NCBI GenBank assembly: GCA_947630375.1
Contig: CANRHH010000012.1
Span: forward strand, 1 to 61,174
Direction: 5' to 3'
DNA: 61,174 nucleotides
From: an uncultured Oscillospiraceae bacterium
GTDB lineage: Bacteria > Bacillota > Clostridia > Oscillospirales > Oscillospiraceae
Shown: one piece after another, positions 47,184-55,941 of the stretch
How the letters are laid out: the number at the start of each line of letters is the position of its first letter
Numbering within the stretch: position 1 is the first letter of the stretch
The notes under the pieces: model-generated
What the model saw: only the letters and a program-made list of their open reading frames with translations
Database searches by the model: none
What the model was told of the DNA's origin: nothing
Position numbers and translations under genes: made by a program

Positions 47184-50100
47184 TTAAATGGCGACTTCCT
47201 CGACGCCGTTTTCGATCTGGGACAGGCCGTTTGTCTCGATCAGGCTCATGAAGTTGGCCAGGATCGCGGCCGCTTCCGCTCTGGTGACCACGCCGGCCGG
47301 GGACATCGTCTCGGCCGCGCTCTCATCGATGCCGTCGGTCAGGCCCACTTCGCTGGCCCAGGCCATGGCCTCTTCGGCCCACTCGTCGATCTCATCGGCA
47401 TTGGGAAGGTCCGCCGCGCCGCTGGCATCCACATTCCAGCCGGCGGTCTTGGCAAAGCGCCACAGGAAGGTGACCATCTCCTGGAGCGTGGTGACCTTGC
47501 TGCCATCGAAGCTCTCCCCGTAGATATCCACGATGTTGTTGGCCGTTACCCAGGAGGCGGCGGAGGCATAGTAGTCATCCACCTTCACATCCGTGAACTT
47601 GTTCTCCGACGCGGCGGCCGGGCTGCCGGCCAGGCGGTAGAGAGCGTCGGCCACTTCGGAGAGGACGACCTTCTCCTTGGGGTTGAAGCTGGTGTTTTCG
47701 CTGGCGCTCTTGCCGCCGCTGAGGAGGCCGGCCTCCAGCACCTGCTTGACGTTGTCATAGTACCAGTCCTTGGTGGAGACGTCCTTCACCTTTTCCATGA
47801 CGGGCATCTCATAGCCGCAGGACATGCAGGCGCCGTTGAGCATCACGTGGGAGGCTTTTTCAGCCTGGAACCCGCAGGAGGTGCACTCGCGCCAGTGGTA
47901 CTGGCCGTTGGTGTGATAATCGCCGAAGGTATGGGTATGGACCGTCTCGGCGTTGGGGTCTGTCGCGCCGCAGACGGAGCAGACGCCGTTTACGAAGCTG
48001 TGGGCCGCCATGCGGGTGGTCTCTCCGCAGGAGCAGTCTTTCCAGTGGTGCGCGCCGTCGGAGCGCCAGGCAATGGAGAAGTCATGCTCGTGGTTCTTCG
48101 CCAGGGCCTTGATGGCGGTGCCGGTGCTGATCTTGGTGCCGCAGGTGGTGCAGTACAGATCGCCGGTATAGCCGGCCTTGCCTACCTCGGCGGGCTTGGC
48201 GTTGCGAAGCTCGGTGCCGCCCACATGGTTGCCGCCGGAGCAGGTCTTATAGCTGGGATCCGCCGCGCCGCAGACGGTGCACTTGCCGTTTGCGAAGCTG
48301 TGGGAGGACAGGGACCCCCGGTCTCCGCAGGAGCAGACCTGCCAATGGCCGGAGCTGTCGCTCTTCCAGCCGCCGGTAAAGTTGTGCTCATGGTTCTTTT
48401 CCAGGGCCTTGATGGTGGTGCCGGTGCTGATCTTCTTGCCGCAGCCCAGGCAGTAGGTATCGCCGGTATAGCCGGCCTTGCCTACCTCGGCAGGCTTGAC
48501 GTTGCGAAGCTCGGTGCCGCCCACATGGTTGCTGGCCGCCTTGCTGCCGTAGGACGCGCCGCAGACAGCGCAGACGGGCCCGGAGGAGCAGGTGCCCTTT
48601 CCGCCGGTATGAGACGAGCTCTGGGTGGCGGTGCAGCCGGGATGCGTGCAGGTCCGGAAATGGGTGCTGCCGTTAGACATCCAGACGCCGAAGGAGTGGC
48701 TGCTGTAGCCCTGGCTCAGCACGTAGCCGCAGGTGGAGCAGACCACGGAGTTGGTGCAGCCGCCGTTGCCGGAGCTGCGCCCGGTATGGGTGGCGCTCTC
48801 TACATAGCCGCACTTCGTGCAGGTCCGGCTGTGGCCGGCGGAGGTAGAAGTCCAGGGGCCGAAAGCGTGGTTGCCCTTGGCACTCACAATGTTATAACCG
48901 CAGACGCAGTCCTGGCCTTCGGTGCAGCTGGTCGCCGTGGCGCTGGGCTTGTCGTGGGGAATGATGCCGGAAACCTGAGTGCAGCCCGGGTTGGAGCAGC
49001 GGATCTGGTGCCCGCCGAGAGAGGCGATGATGTAGCCGCCGCTGCCGTCAAAGTTGTGCTGCTTGCCGGAGGCGCCGCCGGCCAGACCGCAGACAGAGCA
49101 GTTGGAAAGACGGGTGCAGTCGTTGGAGGTAGTCCCCGAGTGGGCGCTGACCTCCAGACGGGCGGTGCAGCCGGGGTTGGCGCAGGCTTTCCAGTGGTTC
49201 ACGTTGTCGCTGCTCCAGGAGGAAGCCGCCCGGTGGCTCATGGCCTTCTGCACCACGGCGCCGCAGATAGAGCACTTGATGGGAGTGGTGCAGTCGCCGT
49301 CGTCAGCCTCCCACTTGTGGGCGCGGACGTCGAGGGTCTGTTGGTTCGTCTTGGCGCCGCAGCGGGAGCACTCATCCCAGGACATGCCGCCTGTCGTGCA
49401 GGTGGCGGCGGTCACATGGTGGACCCAGAGATGGCTGCCGGTAGAGCCCTTGGTCTCTTTCTCTCCGCAAAGCTGGCAGCTCCGCTCCTGGTGGGTGCCG
49501 GTGCAGGCGTCCCCGGTGACCGAGCTCCAGGGCCCCCACTGGTGGCCGGTGCTGCCGCCTACGCTCCCGTTGATCAGGGTCTGAGTCTGACCGCACCTGG
49601 AGCACTTTTGGTCAACGACCGTCTTGCTGGGGCAGACGCCCGCATAGGTGGCCACGTCTACCCACTGATGAGAGCCGCCGCCCCCGGTGCCAGCCTGCCG
49701 GAAAGCCCGCTGCTGCTCTATGCCGCAGATGGTGCAGCGGTCGTATGCGATCCAGGATTCGCCCAGTTCACAGTTGAAACCGGTCTGCTCGGACCGATAG
49801 GTTTTCCACTGATGGTCATGGGGAGGGACAGTGGTGCTTGCAGGCGGGGTCTCCGTCTGCGTAGCGGGAGGCTGCGTGGCGGGGGGCTGTGTGGCTGGAG
49901 GCGTGGTGGGATCGGGGTTCGTCGGGGGCTCCGTAGCAGGGGGCGTGGAGGGCTCGCCTTTGGGCTCCGGCTCGGATGGCGTGGTGGGAGGAGCCTCCAC
50001 AGGGTCAGACTGAGGGGCCGGCTCGACCGGGGCAGGGTCGCTGTTCTGACTCTGCTCCTCATCCGGCCCGTCGGCCAGGGGGACAGGTTCAGCGCTCAGG

Positions 50101-50258
50101 TTCTCGATCAGGGGCGAGGCCAGCACAAGCTGGAGCGCCTCGTTGCCGTGGTCATGCTCGTGATCGTGCACATCGGCGCCGGTCCCCAAAGCGAAACCGG
50201 CCACGGTGCACAGAAGAGCCGCGCACAGCAGGAATGCGAGCATTTTGCGATTCTTCAT
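47184..50258 (-). CDS. Secreted Cys/His-rich repeat protein with C-terminal SLH domains
   Basis: A 1024-residue surface protein. Signal peptide (1-25), a His/Asp-rich head (DVHDHEHDHGNE, about 29-40), a Pro/Thr linker (about 70-145), then about fifteen CxxC pairs (CTICG, CSRCG, CSVCG and others) and three C-N-P-G-C or C-T-H-P-G-C pairs, with H-x-W or H-x-F words between them. Two near-identical 50-residue blocks (NHVGGTELRN) lie in this part. Three SLH domains (about 840-1020) bind secondary wall polymer. The CxxC knuckles suggest bound zinc. No known function. Confidence 0.85.
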   Translation of the reverse strand: MKNRKMLAFLLCAALLCTVAGFALGTGADVHDHEHDHGNEALQLVLASPLIENLSAEPVPLADGPDEEQSQNSDPAPVEPAPQSDPVEAPPTTPSEPEPKGEPSTPPATEPPTNPDPTTPPATQPPATQPPATQTETPPASTTVPPHDHQWKTYRSEQTGFNCELGESWIAYDRCTICGIEQQRAFRQAGTGGGGSHQWVDVATYAGVCPSKTVVDQKCSRCGQTQTLINGSVGGSTGHQWGPWSSVTGDACTGTHQERSCQLCGEKETKGSTGSHLWVHHVTAATCTTGGMSWDECSRCGAKTNQQTLDVRAHKWEADDGDCTTPIKCSICGAVVQKAMSHRAASSWSSDNVNHWKACANPGCTARLEVSAHSGTTSNDCTRLSNCSVCGLAGGASGKQHNFDGSGGYIIASLGGHQIRCSNPGCTQVSGIIPHDKPSATATSCTEGQDCVCGYNIVSAKGNHAFGPWTSTSAGHSRTCTKCGYVESATHTGRSSGNGGCTNSVVCSTCGYVLSQGYSSHSFGVWMSNGSTHFRTCTHPGCTATQSSSHTGGKGTCSSGPVCAVCGASYGSKAASNHVGGTELRNVKPAEVGKAGYTGDTYCLGCGKKISTGTTIKALEKNHEHNFTGGWKSDSSGHWQVCSCGDRGSLSSHSFANGKCTVCGAADPSYKTCSGGNHVGGTELRNAKPAEVGKAGYTGDLYCTTCGTKISTGTAIKALAKNHEHDFSIAWRSDGAHHWKDCSCGETTRMAAHSFVNGVCSVCGATDPNAETVHTHTFGDYHTNGQYHWRECTSCGFQAEKASHVMLNGACMSCGYEMPVMEKVKDVSTKDWYYDNVKQVLEAGLLSGGKSASENTSFNPKEKVVLSEVADALYRLAGSPAAASENKFTDVKVDDYYASAASWVTANNIVDIYGESFDGSKVTTLQEMVTFLWRFAKTAGWNVDASGAADLPNADEIDEWAEEAMAWASEVGLTDGIDESAAETMSPAGVVTRAEAAAILANFMSLIETNGLSQIENGVEEVAI
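48079..48233 (-). repeat. Direct repeat in the SLH protein gene, copy nearer the SLH end
   Basis: Matches 48379-48533, exactly 300 bases away, with scattered differences. It encodes the NHVGGTELRN / GKAGYTGD / YC..CG block. Confidence 0.8.
48379..48533 (-). repeat. Direct repeat in the SLH protein gene, copy nearer the N-terminal end
   Basis: Partner of 48079-48233; the 300-base spacing equals one 100-residue module, a sign of internal duplication. Confidence 0.8.
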
Positions 50259-50393
50259 AAAGTACCTCCATGAAAAAAGTGGGTGCTTCCTATCTTTCTT
50301 TTTACACTATACTATATTGGGTCAACGGGGAAAAAGCAACCTTCGCTTTGTGAGAAAATACCGCGCGGAGGATATGTCCTGTAAAGCGCCCCT

Positions 50394-50423
50394 ATTATAC
50401 ACGGAAATTAACATAACTGTCAA
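50394..50423 (-). promoter_or_regulatory. Strong sigma-A promoter of the SLH protein gene
   Basis: Perfect TTGACA (50418-50423), 18 bp, perfect TATAAT (50394-50399) on the minus strand. An imperfect inverted repeat (50390-50435, arms CCCTATTA/TAATAGGG and ACGG/CCGT) brackets the promoter. The leader of about 130 bases has a CGCTTT...AAAGCG stem. Confidence 0.85.
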
Positions 50424-50436
50424 CCGTTAATAGGGA

Positions 50437-50556
50437 GAAGATAAGAAAAATTTTCCAGATGAACGGATGCGCGTCCCGTTCGCGCAGGCAGGGGACGGGA
50501 CTCCCGTCAGCTATAGAGCCAATTACAGTATAACAGAGGGACAGTCTAAAAAACAA
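50437..50556 (-). ncRNA. Possible small RNA or leader upstream of the SLH gene promoter
   Basis: A -35 TTGTTT (50551-50556), 18 bp, -10 TATACT (50527-50532) on the minus strand would start a transcript with GACGGGAGTCCCGTC and GAACGG/CCGTTC stems, ending in a T-rich stretch (ATTTTTC). No family recognised. Confidence 0.25.
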
Positions 50557-50623
50557 TCTAAAATCGGAAGAAAAAAGGGTAATTTTTGATTTTCCGATGA
50601 TAAACATGGCCGCGCGGCGGCGA

Positions 50624-50655
50624 AAAAGGCCCGCGGCAAACGCCGCGGGCCTTTC
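50624..50655 (-). terminator. Terminator of the 50676 gene
   Basis: AAAGGCCCGCGGC, GTTT loop, GCCGCGGGCCTTTTT on the minus strand. Confidence 0.9.
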
Positions 50656-50675
50656 GGTACGATAAGAGATCGCTG

Positions 50676-51398
50676 TCAGCGGGACAGGTAGATGTCGCCG
50701 CCGCACTCGATGGAGGGCAGTACCACATCCTGATAGCTGCCGCCGAAGTTCCAGGCCACATCCAGATGGAAGGCCTCGCTCTCCCCCTCGGCCAGGTCCA
50801 GGGTAAAGGTCCGGCTGCCGGCGGAGCTGTTGATCAGGCCGGAGCCGTCATAATCCACGGAGGGCCCGTCCAGAGACACGTACTGCCCGCCCAGGCTCAG
50901 GTTCACCGCGCCGGGCATGGCCGCTAAATGCAGCGAGTAAGAGTTGATGGAGACGGACACCGTCACCTCCACCTGGCTGGAGCTGACGGTCCGGGCGCTC
51001 CAATCCGCCTGGAGGTTCAGACCCACGCCGGTATCGGACGAGAAGCTCCCGGAACCCAGCGCGTCCCCATAGACCGGCTGGGGGGTGGCCGGCGGCGAGG
51101 GAATGACCACCACGATGTCCTCCGTGGGCTTGGGCGTGGCGGCCGGCGCGGTAGAGACCGGCGTCTGAACGCCCGGCACGGTGCCGCCGGGAGGCGTGGT
51201 CACCACGGGGATCTTATAGGTGGCCGTGGGCAGCGGCGTCTCCTCCTGGACCACCACGCCGGCGCTGCCTGCCGGATCGCCCGCCGGCGGGGCGGTGACC
51301 TCCGGGGCCGCGTCCCGGCCGGTCAGGAACGTGCCTACCACACCGGCCACCAACAAAAACACAATGACAAAAAGCACCACGGCTGCTCTGCCTCTCAT
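50676..51398 (-). CDS. Membrane-anchored protein of unknown function with Pro/Thr linker
   Basis: A 240-residue protein. ATG at 51398 is chosen over a TTG two codons earlier because GAGGAG is nine bases ahead. One membrane helix (about 5-25), a Pro/Thr/Ala linker (about 30-115) and a C-terminal beta-rich domain (about 125-240, SFSSDTGVGLNLQADWSAR onward) expected outside the cell. Single Cys near the end. The family is not recognised. -10 TATACT with a weak -35 lies upstream. Confidence 0.7.
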   Translation of the reverse strand: MRGRAAVVLFVIVFLLVAGVVGTFLTGRDAAPEVTAPPAGDPAGSAGVVVQEETPLPTATYKIPVVTTPPGGTVPGVQTPVSTAPAATPKPTEDIVVVIPSPPATPQPVYGDALGSGSFSSDTGVGLNLQADWSARTVSSSQVEVTVSVSINSYSLHLAAMPGAVNLSLGGQYVSLDGPSVDYDGSGLINSSAGSRTFTLDLAEGESEAFHLDVAWNFGGSYQDVVLPSIECGGDIYLSR

Positions 51399-51515
51399 TT
51401 GCAAGAACTCCTCTCAAGGGAAAGTAAAGATCCAGGCTGCCTCCAGTATACCGCAGGCGGCGGGAAAAGTCCATAAAATGAAATCTTAAAAATACTTAAT
51501 AAATAACGGGATGAA

Positions 51516-51548
51516 AAAGCCGCGCCCCGAAGTTACCGGGGCGCGGTT
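51516..51548 (-). terminator. Terminator of rplA
   Basis: AACCGCGCCCCGG, TAACTT loop, CGGGGCGCGGCTTTTT on the minus strand. It closes the L11-L1 unit without rplJ/rplL. Confidence 0.88.
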
Positions 51549-51560
51549 TTGAGCAGGCGC

Positions 51561-52253
51561 TTACAGCTGGCGCTGGGCGTTGATCTTCACGCCGGGGCCC
51601 ATGGTGGAAGCGGTGACGCAGGAGCGGATGTACTGCCCTTTGGCAGCCGCGGGCTTGGCCCGGTTGATGGCGCCGATGAGGGCCACATAGTTCTCATACA
51701 GCTTCTCCGCGCCGAAGCTGACCTTGCCGATGGGGCAGTGGATGATGTTGGTCTTGTCCAGACGGTACTCCACCTTGCCGGCCTTGGCCTCCTTGATGGC
51801 CTGGGCGATGTTGGGTGTGACAGTGCCGGCCTTGGGAGAGGGCATCAAGCCCTTGGGGCCCAGCAGCTTACCGAGACGGCCCACAACGCCCATCATGTCC
51901 GGGCTGGCCACCACGGTGTCAAACTCAAACCAGTTCTCCTTCTGGATCCGCTCTACCAGATCCTGTCCGCCGGCATAGTCGGCGCCCGCCGCCAGAGCCT
52001 CGTCCACCCGCTCGGGCTTGCAGAAGGCCAGCACGCGCACGGACTTGCCCGTGCCGTTGGGCAGCACGATGGCGCCGCGGACCTGCTGGTCCGCGTGACG
52101 GCCGTCCACGCCCAGCTTCACGTGCAGCTCGACGGTCTCGTCAAACTTGGCCTTGCTGGCCTGGATGACCAGGTTCAGCGCGTCCATGGGATCATAAAGG
52201 GTCTGCTTGTCTATGAGCTTCGCGCTCTCTTTATAATTTTTACCTCTAAACAA
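51561..52253 (-). CDS. rplA: 50S ribosomal protein L1
   Basis: A 230-residue L1: [47 protein letters not shown], then [26 protein letters not shown] and [12 protein letters not shown]. The start is a TTG at 52253 with AGGAGG eight bases ahead; no closer ATG or GTG fits. L1 forms the mobile stalk that guides E-site tRNA, and may repress its own message. Last of the rpmG-secE-nusG-rplK-rplA unit. Confidence 0.95.
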   Translation of the reverse strand: MFRGKNYKESAKLIDKQTLYDPMDALNLVIQASKAKFDETVELHVKLGVDGRHADQQVRGAIVLPNGTGKSVRVLAFCKPERVDEALAAGADYAGGQDLVERIQKENWFEFDTVVASPDMMGVVGRLGKLLGPKGLMPSPKAGTVTPNIAQAIKEAKAGKVEYRLDKTNIIHCPIGKVSFGAEKLYENYVALIGAINRAKPAAAKGQYIRSCVTASTMGPGVKINAQRQL

Positions 52254-52353
52254 TGTTGTTTCCTCCTAATCATGTGGTTGAGGCGGATGTTTTTCAATCC
52301 TCCCACGTTGGCGGACATCCGGAGCCCGCCGGGAGCGGAACGCGTTTTCCCGC

Positions 52354-52779
52354 TCAGTCTCCGACAACGACGCCCATGGAGCGGCAGGTGCCGGCTATCA
52401 TGCTGATGGCGGAATCAATGTCCGTGCAGTTCAGGTCGGGCATCTTCTGCTCGGCGATCTTGCGCACGTCTTCCTTGCTGATGGTGGCCACCTTGTCCCG
52501 CTGAGGCACGCCGGAGGCGGTCTCGATGCCGCAGGCCTTCTTGATCAGCAGCGCGGCCGGAGGAGTCTTGGTGATGAAGGTAAAGCTGCGGTCAGAATAC
52601 ACGGTGATGACCACGGGGATCATCAGGCCCATGTCGCCCTTGGTGCGCTCATTGAAATCCTTGGTAAACTGACCGATATTGACGCCGTACTGACCCAGAG
52701 CCGGGCCTACGGGAGGGGCCGGGGTCGCCTTGCCGGCGGGAACTTGGAATCTAACGTATCCTACTACTTTCTGTGCCAT
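52354..52779 (-). CDS. rplK: 50S ribosomal protein L11
   Basis: A 141-residue L11: [38 protein letters not shown] at the N-terminus and [28 protein letters not shown] at the C-terminus. It forms the GTPase-associated centre with 23S r[14 protein letters not shown] lies before the ATG. It lies 21 bases after nusG and 100 bases before rplA. Confidence 0.97.
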   Translation of the reverse strand: MAQKVVGYVRFQVPAGKATPAPPVGPALGQYGVNIGQFTKDFNERTKGDMGLMIPVVITVYSDRSFTFITKTPPAALLIKKACGIETASGVPQRDKVATISKEDVRKIAEQKMPDLNCTDIDSAISMIAGTCRSMGVVVGD

Positions 52780-52800
52780 TTACAGCACCTCTTTCTTCAA

Positions 52801-53325
52801 TTATTCTGTGATCGCTTCGACCTGGTCCAGCTCCAGATCTACCGGAGTCTCTCTGCCGAACATGGAGACCACCACCCGGACCCTGTCTTTTTCAGGCTCC
52901 AGCTCGTCCACCACGCCGATAAAGCCGCTCAAAGGCCCGTCATTGACCTTCACGCTGTCGCCTACCCCGTAGCCGACGACGATCTCCTTGCGTTCCACGC
53001 CCAGATCGTATACCTCCTGCTCCGTCAGGGGGACGGCCTTTCCGTCAGACCCGACAAAGCCTGTGGCGCCGCGGACATTGTGGATCAGGTGCCAGCTGTC
53101 GTCGGTGAGGATCATCTTCACCAGGACATAGCCGGGGAACACCTTCCGGTCCACCGTCTTCTCGCCCGCGTCCGTGTACTCGGTGACGGTCTCCATGGGG
53201 ATGTTGACCTCTTTGATCAGATCCGTCATCCGGCGGTTCTCCGCGGCCTTCATGACCGCCGCGGCCACCGCGTTTTCATACCCTGAGTACGTATGCACTA
53301 CGTACCATTTTGCTTCTTCAGCCAT
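52801..53325 (-). CDS. nusG: Transcription antitermination factor NusG
   Basis: A 174-residue NusG. NGN domain WYVVHTYSGYENAVAAAV at the N-terminus, FPGYVLVKMILTDDSWHLIHNVRGATGFVG, then the KOW domain VNDGPLSGFIGVV. It travels with RNA polymerase and links it to the ribosome. The start at 53325 has a weak GGTGGG site. secE ends six bases before. Confidence 0.96.
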   Translation of the reverse strand: MAEEAKWYVVHTYSGYENAVAAAVMKAAENRRMTDLIKEVNIPMETVTEYTDAGEKTVDRKVFPGYVLVKMILTDDSWHLIHNVRGATGFVGSDGKAVPLTEQEVYDLGVERKEIVVGYGVGDSVKVNDGPLSGFIGVVDELEPEKDRVRVVVSMFGRETPVDLELDQVEAITE

Positions 53326-53330
53326 GCCGC

Positions 53331-53603
53331 TCAACCCACCCAGGTGAAGATGATGTTGATGAAGCCCTGGGCGATCAGGTCCAGGCCCCAGAGCACCACG
53401 CCGGAGACCACGATCGCCCCGATGGAGATCAGGGTGTTGTTCGTCAGGGTCTTACGGGTGGGCCAGATGACCTTCTTCAACTCGCTCTTCATCTCGCGGA
53501 ACCATTTGCCTACGCGCTTGAAGAAACCGGGCTTGCTGTCGTCTTTCTTCACAGCGGTGACGGACTTGGAAGGGGCGGCCTTGCTTTTCTTCTCTTCTGC
53601 CAT
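53331..53603 (-). CDS. secE: Preprotein translocase subunit SecE
   Basis: A 90-residue SecE with a charged N-terminal part (Lys/Ser-rich, about 1-35), the amphipathic WFREMKSELKKVIWPTRKTL helix and one membrane helix (about 55-82). It clamps SecY in the SecYEG channel. Start at 53603 with GGAAAGG ahead. Standard Firmicutes layout with rpmG and nusG. Confidence 0.95.
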   Translation of the reverse strand: MAEEKKSKAAPSKSVTAVKKDDSKPGFFKRVGKWFREMKSELKKVIWPTRKTLTNNTLISIGAIVVSGVVLWGLDLIAQGFINIIFTWVG

Positions 53604-53624
53604 GTTCACCTTTCCTTTCAGACC

Positions 53625-53786
53625 TTACTTGGTTTCCACGTGCTTGGTGTGCTTGCGGCAGAAGGGGCAGTATTTGCTGCGCTCCAAGCGGTCAGACGTG
53701 TTCTTCTTGTTCTTGACCGTGTTGTAGTTCCTCTGCTTGCATTCGTCGCATCTGAGTGTGATCTTTACTCTTGCGCCTACAGCCAT
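53625..53786 (-). CDS. rpmG: 50S ribosomal protein L33
   Basis: A 53-residue protein: [20 protein letters not shown] then [15 protein letters not shown]. Two CxxC pairs mark the zinc-binding L33 form. The frame is short but certain: AGGAGGTG lies seven bases ahead of the ATG, and it is the standard neighbour of secE. No tRNA-Trp lies between, as is seen in some Firmicutes. Confidence 0.95.
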   Translation of the reverse strand: MAVGARVKITLRCDECKQRNYNTVKNKKNTSDRLERSKYCPFCRKHTKHVETK

Positions 53787-53914
53787 TTTTCGGCACCTCC
53801 TAATCTTATTTACCCGCCGGGGCGGGCATTGCCTCCCTGTGTGACACGAATCAGGCCCCGTCGCGCGCCCTGAAAGCGCACAAAAAGAAACCTCTCTGCC
53901 GACAGGTAAAACAT

Positions 53915-53943
53915 ACTATACCACACACGGGCCGCCAGGTCAA
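53915..53943 (-). promoter_or_regulatory. Sigma-A promoter of the rpmG-secE-nusG-rplK-rplA unit
   Basis: TTGACC (53938-53943), 17 bp, TATAGT (53915-53920) on the minus strand. The roughly 120-base leader contains a seven-codon frame (MPAPAGK) with poor spacing. Confidence 0.82.
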
Positions 53944-53983
53944 CCGTTTTTTCGCGGATATCCGGGATTTTTTCTCCGGCCGC

Positions 53984-54012
53984 TTGCGAAAACGGCCCGG
54001 CGGTGGTATATT
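53984..54012 (+). promoter_or_regulatory. Sigma-A promoter of folC
   Basis: TTGCGA (53984-53989), 17 bp, TATATT (54007-54012). Confidence 0.65.
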
Positions 54013-54042
54013 TGGCCCAGACTATGCAGAGAGGCGAACGCT

Positions 54043-55308
54043 ATGAACGCACAAGAGGCCCTGGCCTATCTGGACAGCGCCCTCTGGTTCGGCTCCAAGC
54101 CGGGGCTGGAACGGGTGGGGGAGCTGCTGCGCCAGCTGGGCGACCCTCAAAAGGAACTGAAATTTGTCCACATCGCGGGTACCAACGGAAAGGGCAGCTG
54201 CGCGGCCATGACCGCCTCTGTCCTCCGGGCCGCCGGGTATAAGACCGGGCTCTTTACCTCCCCCTATCTGCTGCGCTTCAGCGAACGGATGCAGATCGAC
54301 GGCCGGGAGATCGCCCCCGAGGCCCTGGCCCGGCTGGTGGAGCGGATCCGGCCTCTGGCCGAGGCCATGGCCGACCACCCCACGGAGTTTGAGCTGATCA
54401 CCGCCGCGGCCCTGCTCTGGTTCAGGCAGGAGCGCTGCGACATCGTGGTGCTGGAGGTGGGGCTGGGCGGCCGCCTGGACGCCACCAACGTCATCGCCGC
54501 CCCGGAGGCCGCGGTGATCATGAACATCGGCCTGGACCACACGGAGGTCCTGGGGGACACGGTGGAGCAGATCGCGGCGGAAAAGGCCGGGATCGTCAAG
54601 CCCGGCTGCCCCTGCGTCCTCTACAGCCAGAGCGAGAGTGTGGAAAACGTGGTGCGAGAGATCTGCCGCCGGCAGGGCGCGGAGCTGACCGTCAGCTGCC
54701 CGGAGGCCCTGGAGAGCCTGGCCGACGGGCCCGAGGGCCAGGAATTTGCTTACAAAGGGGAGCGGTTCCGGCTGCCGCTGTTAGGGCGGCACCAGCTGCA
54801 AAACGCGGCGGTGGCGCTGGAGACGGCGGCGGTTTTAAACCGGCGGGGCTGGCGCATCTCCCGTCAGGCTCTCCGGCAGGGCCTGGCGGAGACGGTCTGG
54901 CCCGCCCGGTTCGAAATTTTGCAAAAAGAGCCCTTCTTCGTGGTGGACGGAGGGCACAACCCCCAGTGCGCGGAGACAGTGGCGGAGAATCTGCTGCACT
55001 ATTTCCCAAACCGGCGGCGGGTGCTGCTGCTGGGGGTGCTGGCGGACAAGGATTACGCCGCGCTGACGGCCATCCTGGCCCCGGTGGCGGACGCCTTCGT
55101 CTGCGCCACGCCGGACAGCCCCCGGGCCCTCGGCGCCCAGGCGCTGGCGGAGCATCTGCGGCAGTACGGGAAGCCGGTCCGCGCCTGCGGCAGCATCGAG
55201 GAGGCCGTGGCCGCCGCCCTGGAGGCCGCCGGGCCGGAGGGCATGGCCTGCGCGGTGGGCTCCCTGTATATGGCGGGGCGGGTCCGGGCCTGCTTCGGCG
55301 CGAAATAA
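54043..55308 (+). CDS. folC: Folylpolyglutamate synthase/dihydrofolate synthase
   Basis: A 421-residue Mur-ligase-like enzyme. P-loop VHIAGTNGKGSCAAM, then GLFTSPYLLRFSERMQID, ECD-type DATNVIAAPEAAVIMNIGLDHTEVLG and the C-terminal domain with VDGGHNPQC. It adds Glu to folates (and may make dihydrofolate from dihydropteroate). Start at 54043 with GAGAGGCGAAC. Confidence 0.93.
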   Translation: MNAQEALAYLDSALWFGSKPGLERVGELLRQLGDPQKELKFVHIAGTNGKGSCAAMTASVLRAAGYKTGLFTSPYLLRFSERMQIDGREIAPEALARLVERIRPLAEAMADHPTEFELITAAALLWFRQERCDIVVLEVGLGGRLDATNVIAAPEAAVIMNIGLDHTEVLGDTVEQIAAEKAGIVKPGCPCVLYSQSESVENVVREICRRQGAELTVSCPEALESLADGPEGQEFAYKGERFRLPLLGRHQLQNAAVALETAAVLNRRGWRISRQALRQGLAETVWPARFEILQKEPFFVVDGGHNPQCAETVAENLLHYFPNRRRVLLLGVLADKDYAALTAILAPVADAFVCATPDSPRALGAQALAEHLRQYGKPVRACGSIEEAVAAALEAAGPEGMACAVGSLYMAGRVRACFGAK

Positions 55309-55394
55309 AAGCGACCTTGCGGACTTTTTGATTTCCCGCTTTAAATGGTTGCATTATATATAATAGTAGGAAAACGCAAAATAGGAGGGGCGCT

Positions 55395-55802
55395 ATGCGG
55401 ATCATGGCGATAGATTATGGGGACAGGCGGATCGGCCTGGCGGTGTCCGATGCGCTGGGGCTGCTCTGCGGCGAGGCCTGGACCTTGGAGGAATGGGACA
55501 TGGAGCGGGCCTCCCGGCGGATCAGCGCCGAGGCCAGGGCCCGGGGCGCGGAGCGGCTGGTGCTGGGCCTGCCCAAAAATATGGACGGCAGCGAAGGCCC
55601 CCGGGCGGAAAAGAGCCGGGCCTTTCAGGCCCTGCTGGAAAAGGACAGCGGCCTGCCGGTGATCCTCTGGGATGAGCGGCGCAGCAGCGTGGAGGCCCAC
55701 GCCATTTTGCGCGCCAACGGCAAAAAAGAAAAAAAGCACCGGAAAACCGTGGACGCGGTGGCGGCCAGCCTGATCTTGGAGGGCTATCTGGGCAGCCTGT
55801 GA
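55395..55802 (+). CDS. ruvX: Holliday-junction resolvase-like RuvX (YqgF)
   Basis: A 135-residue RNase H-fold protein: MAIDYGDRRIGLAVSD at the N-terminus, LVLGLPKNMDGSEGPRAEKSRAF, WDERRSSVEAHAIL and the C-terminal DAVAASLIL. YqgF is linked to 16S rRNA 5'-end processing. AGGAGGGG before the ATG. Confidence 0.94.
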   Translation: MRIMAIDYGDRRIGLAVSDALGLLCGEAWTLEEWDMERASRRISAEARARGAERLVLGLPKNMDGSEGPRAEKSRAFQALLEKDSGLPVILWDERRSSVEAHAILRANGKKEKKHRKTVDAVAASLILEGYLGSL

Positions 55803-55872
55803 CCGGCCCGGCAGGCGGTTTTCCGTTGAAAAAATTCAAATTTTTACAGCCTGAATGTTCCTTCTTTATTTT

Positions 55873-55895
55873 CTCCCGCTCCGCACATACTGATT
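55873..55895 (+). promoter_or_regulatory. Possible sporulation-sigma promoter of spoIVB
   Basis: TATTTT, 13-15 bases, then CATACTG resembles sigma-E/G -10 boxes (CATACAAT, CATACTA). No good sigma-A promoter is visible in 55803-55941. It looks like the element at 1663-1691. Confidence 0.3.
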
Positions 55896-55941
55896 CATGA
55901 GCGTTTTTGCGTTCGGATCATGCGCGGGAGGGAGATTTTTC

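Noticed and set aside
47088-50273. Long plus-strand open frame opposite the SLH protein gene
   Set aside because: Gly/Ala-rich shadow of the real gene; no ribosome site or domain.
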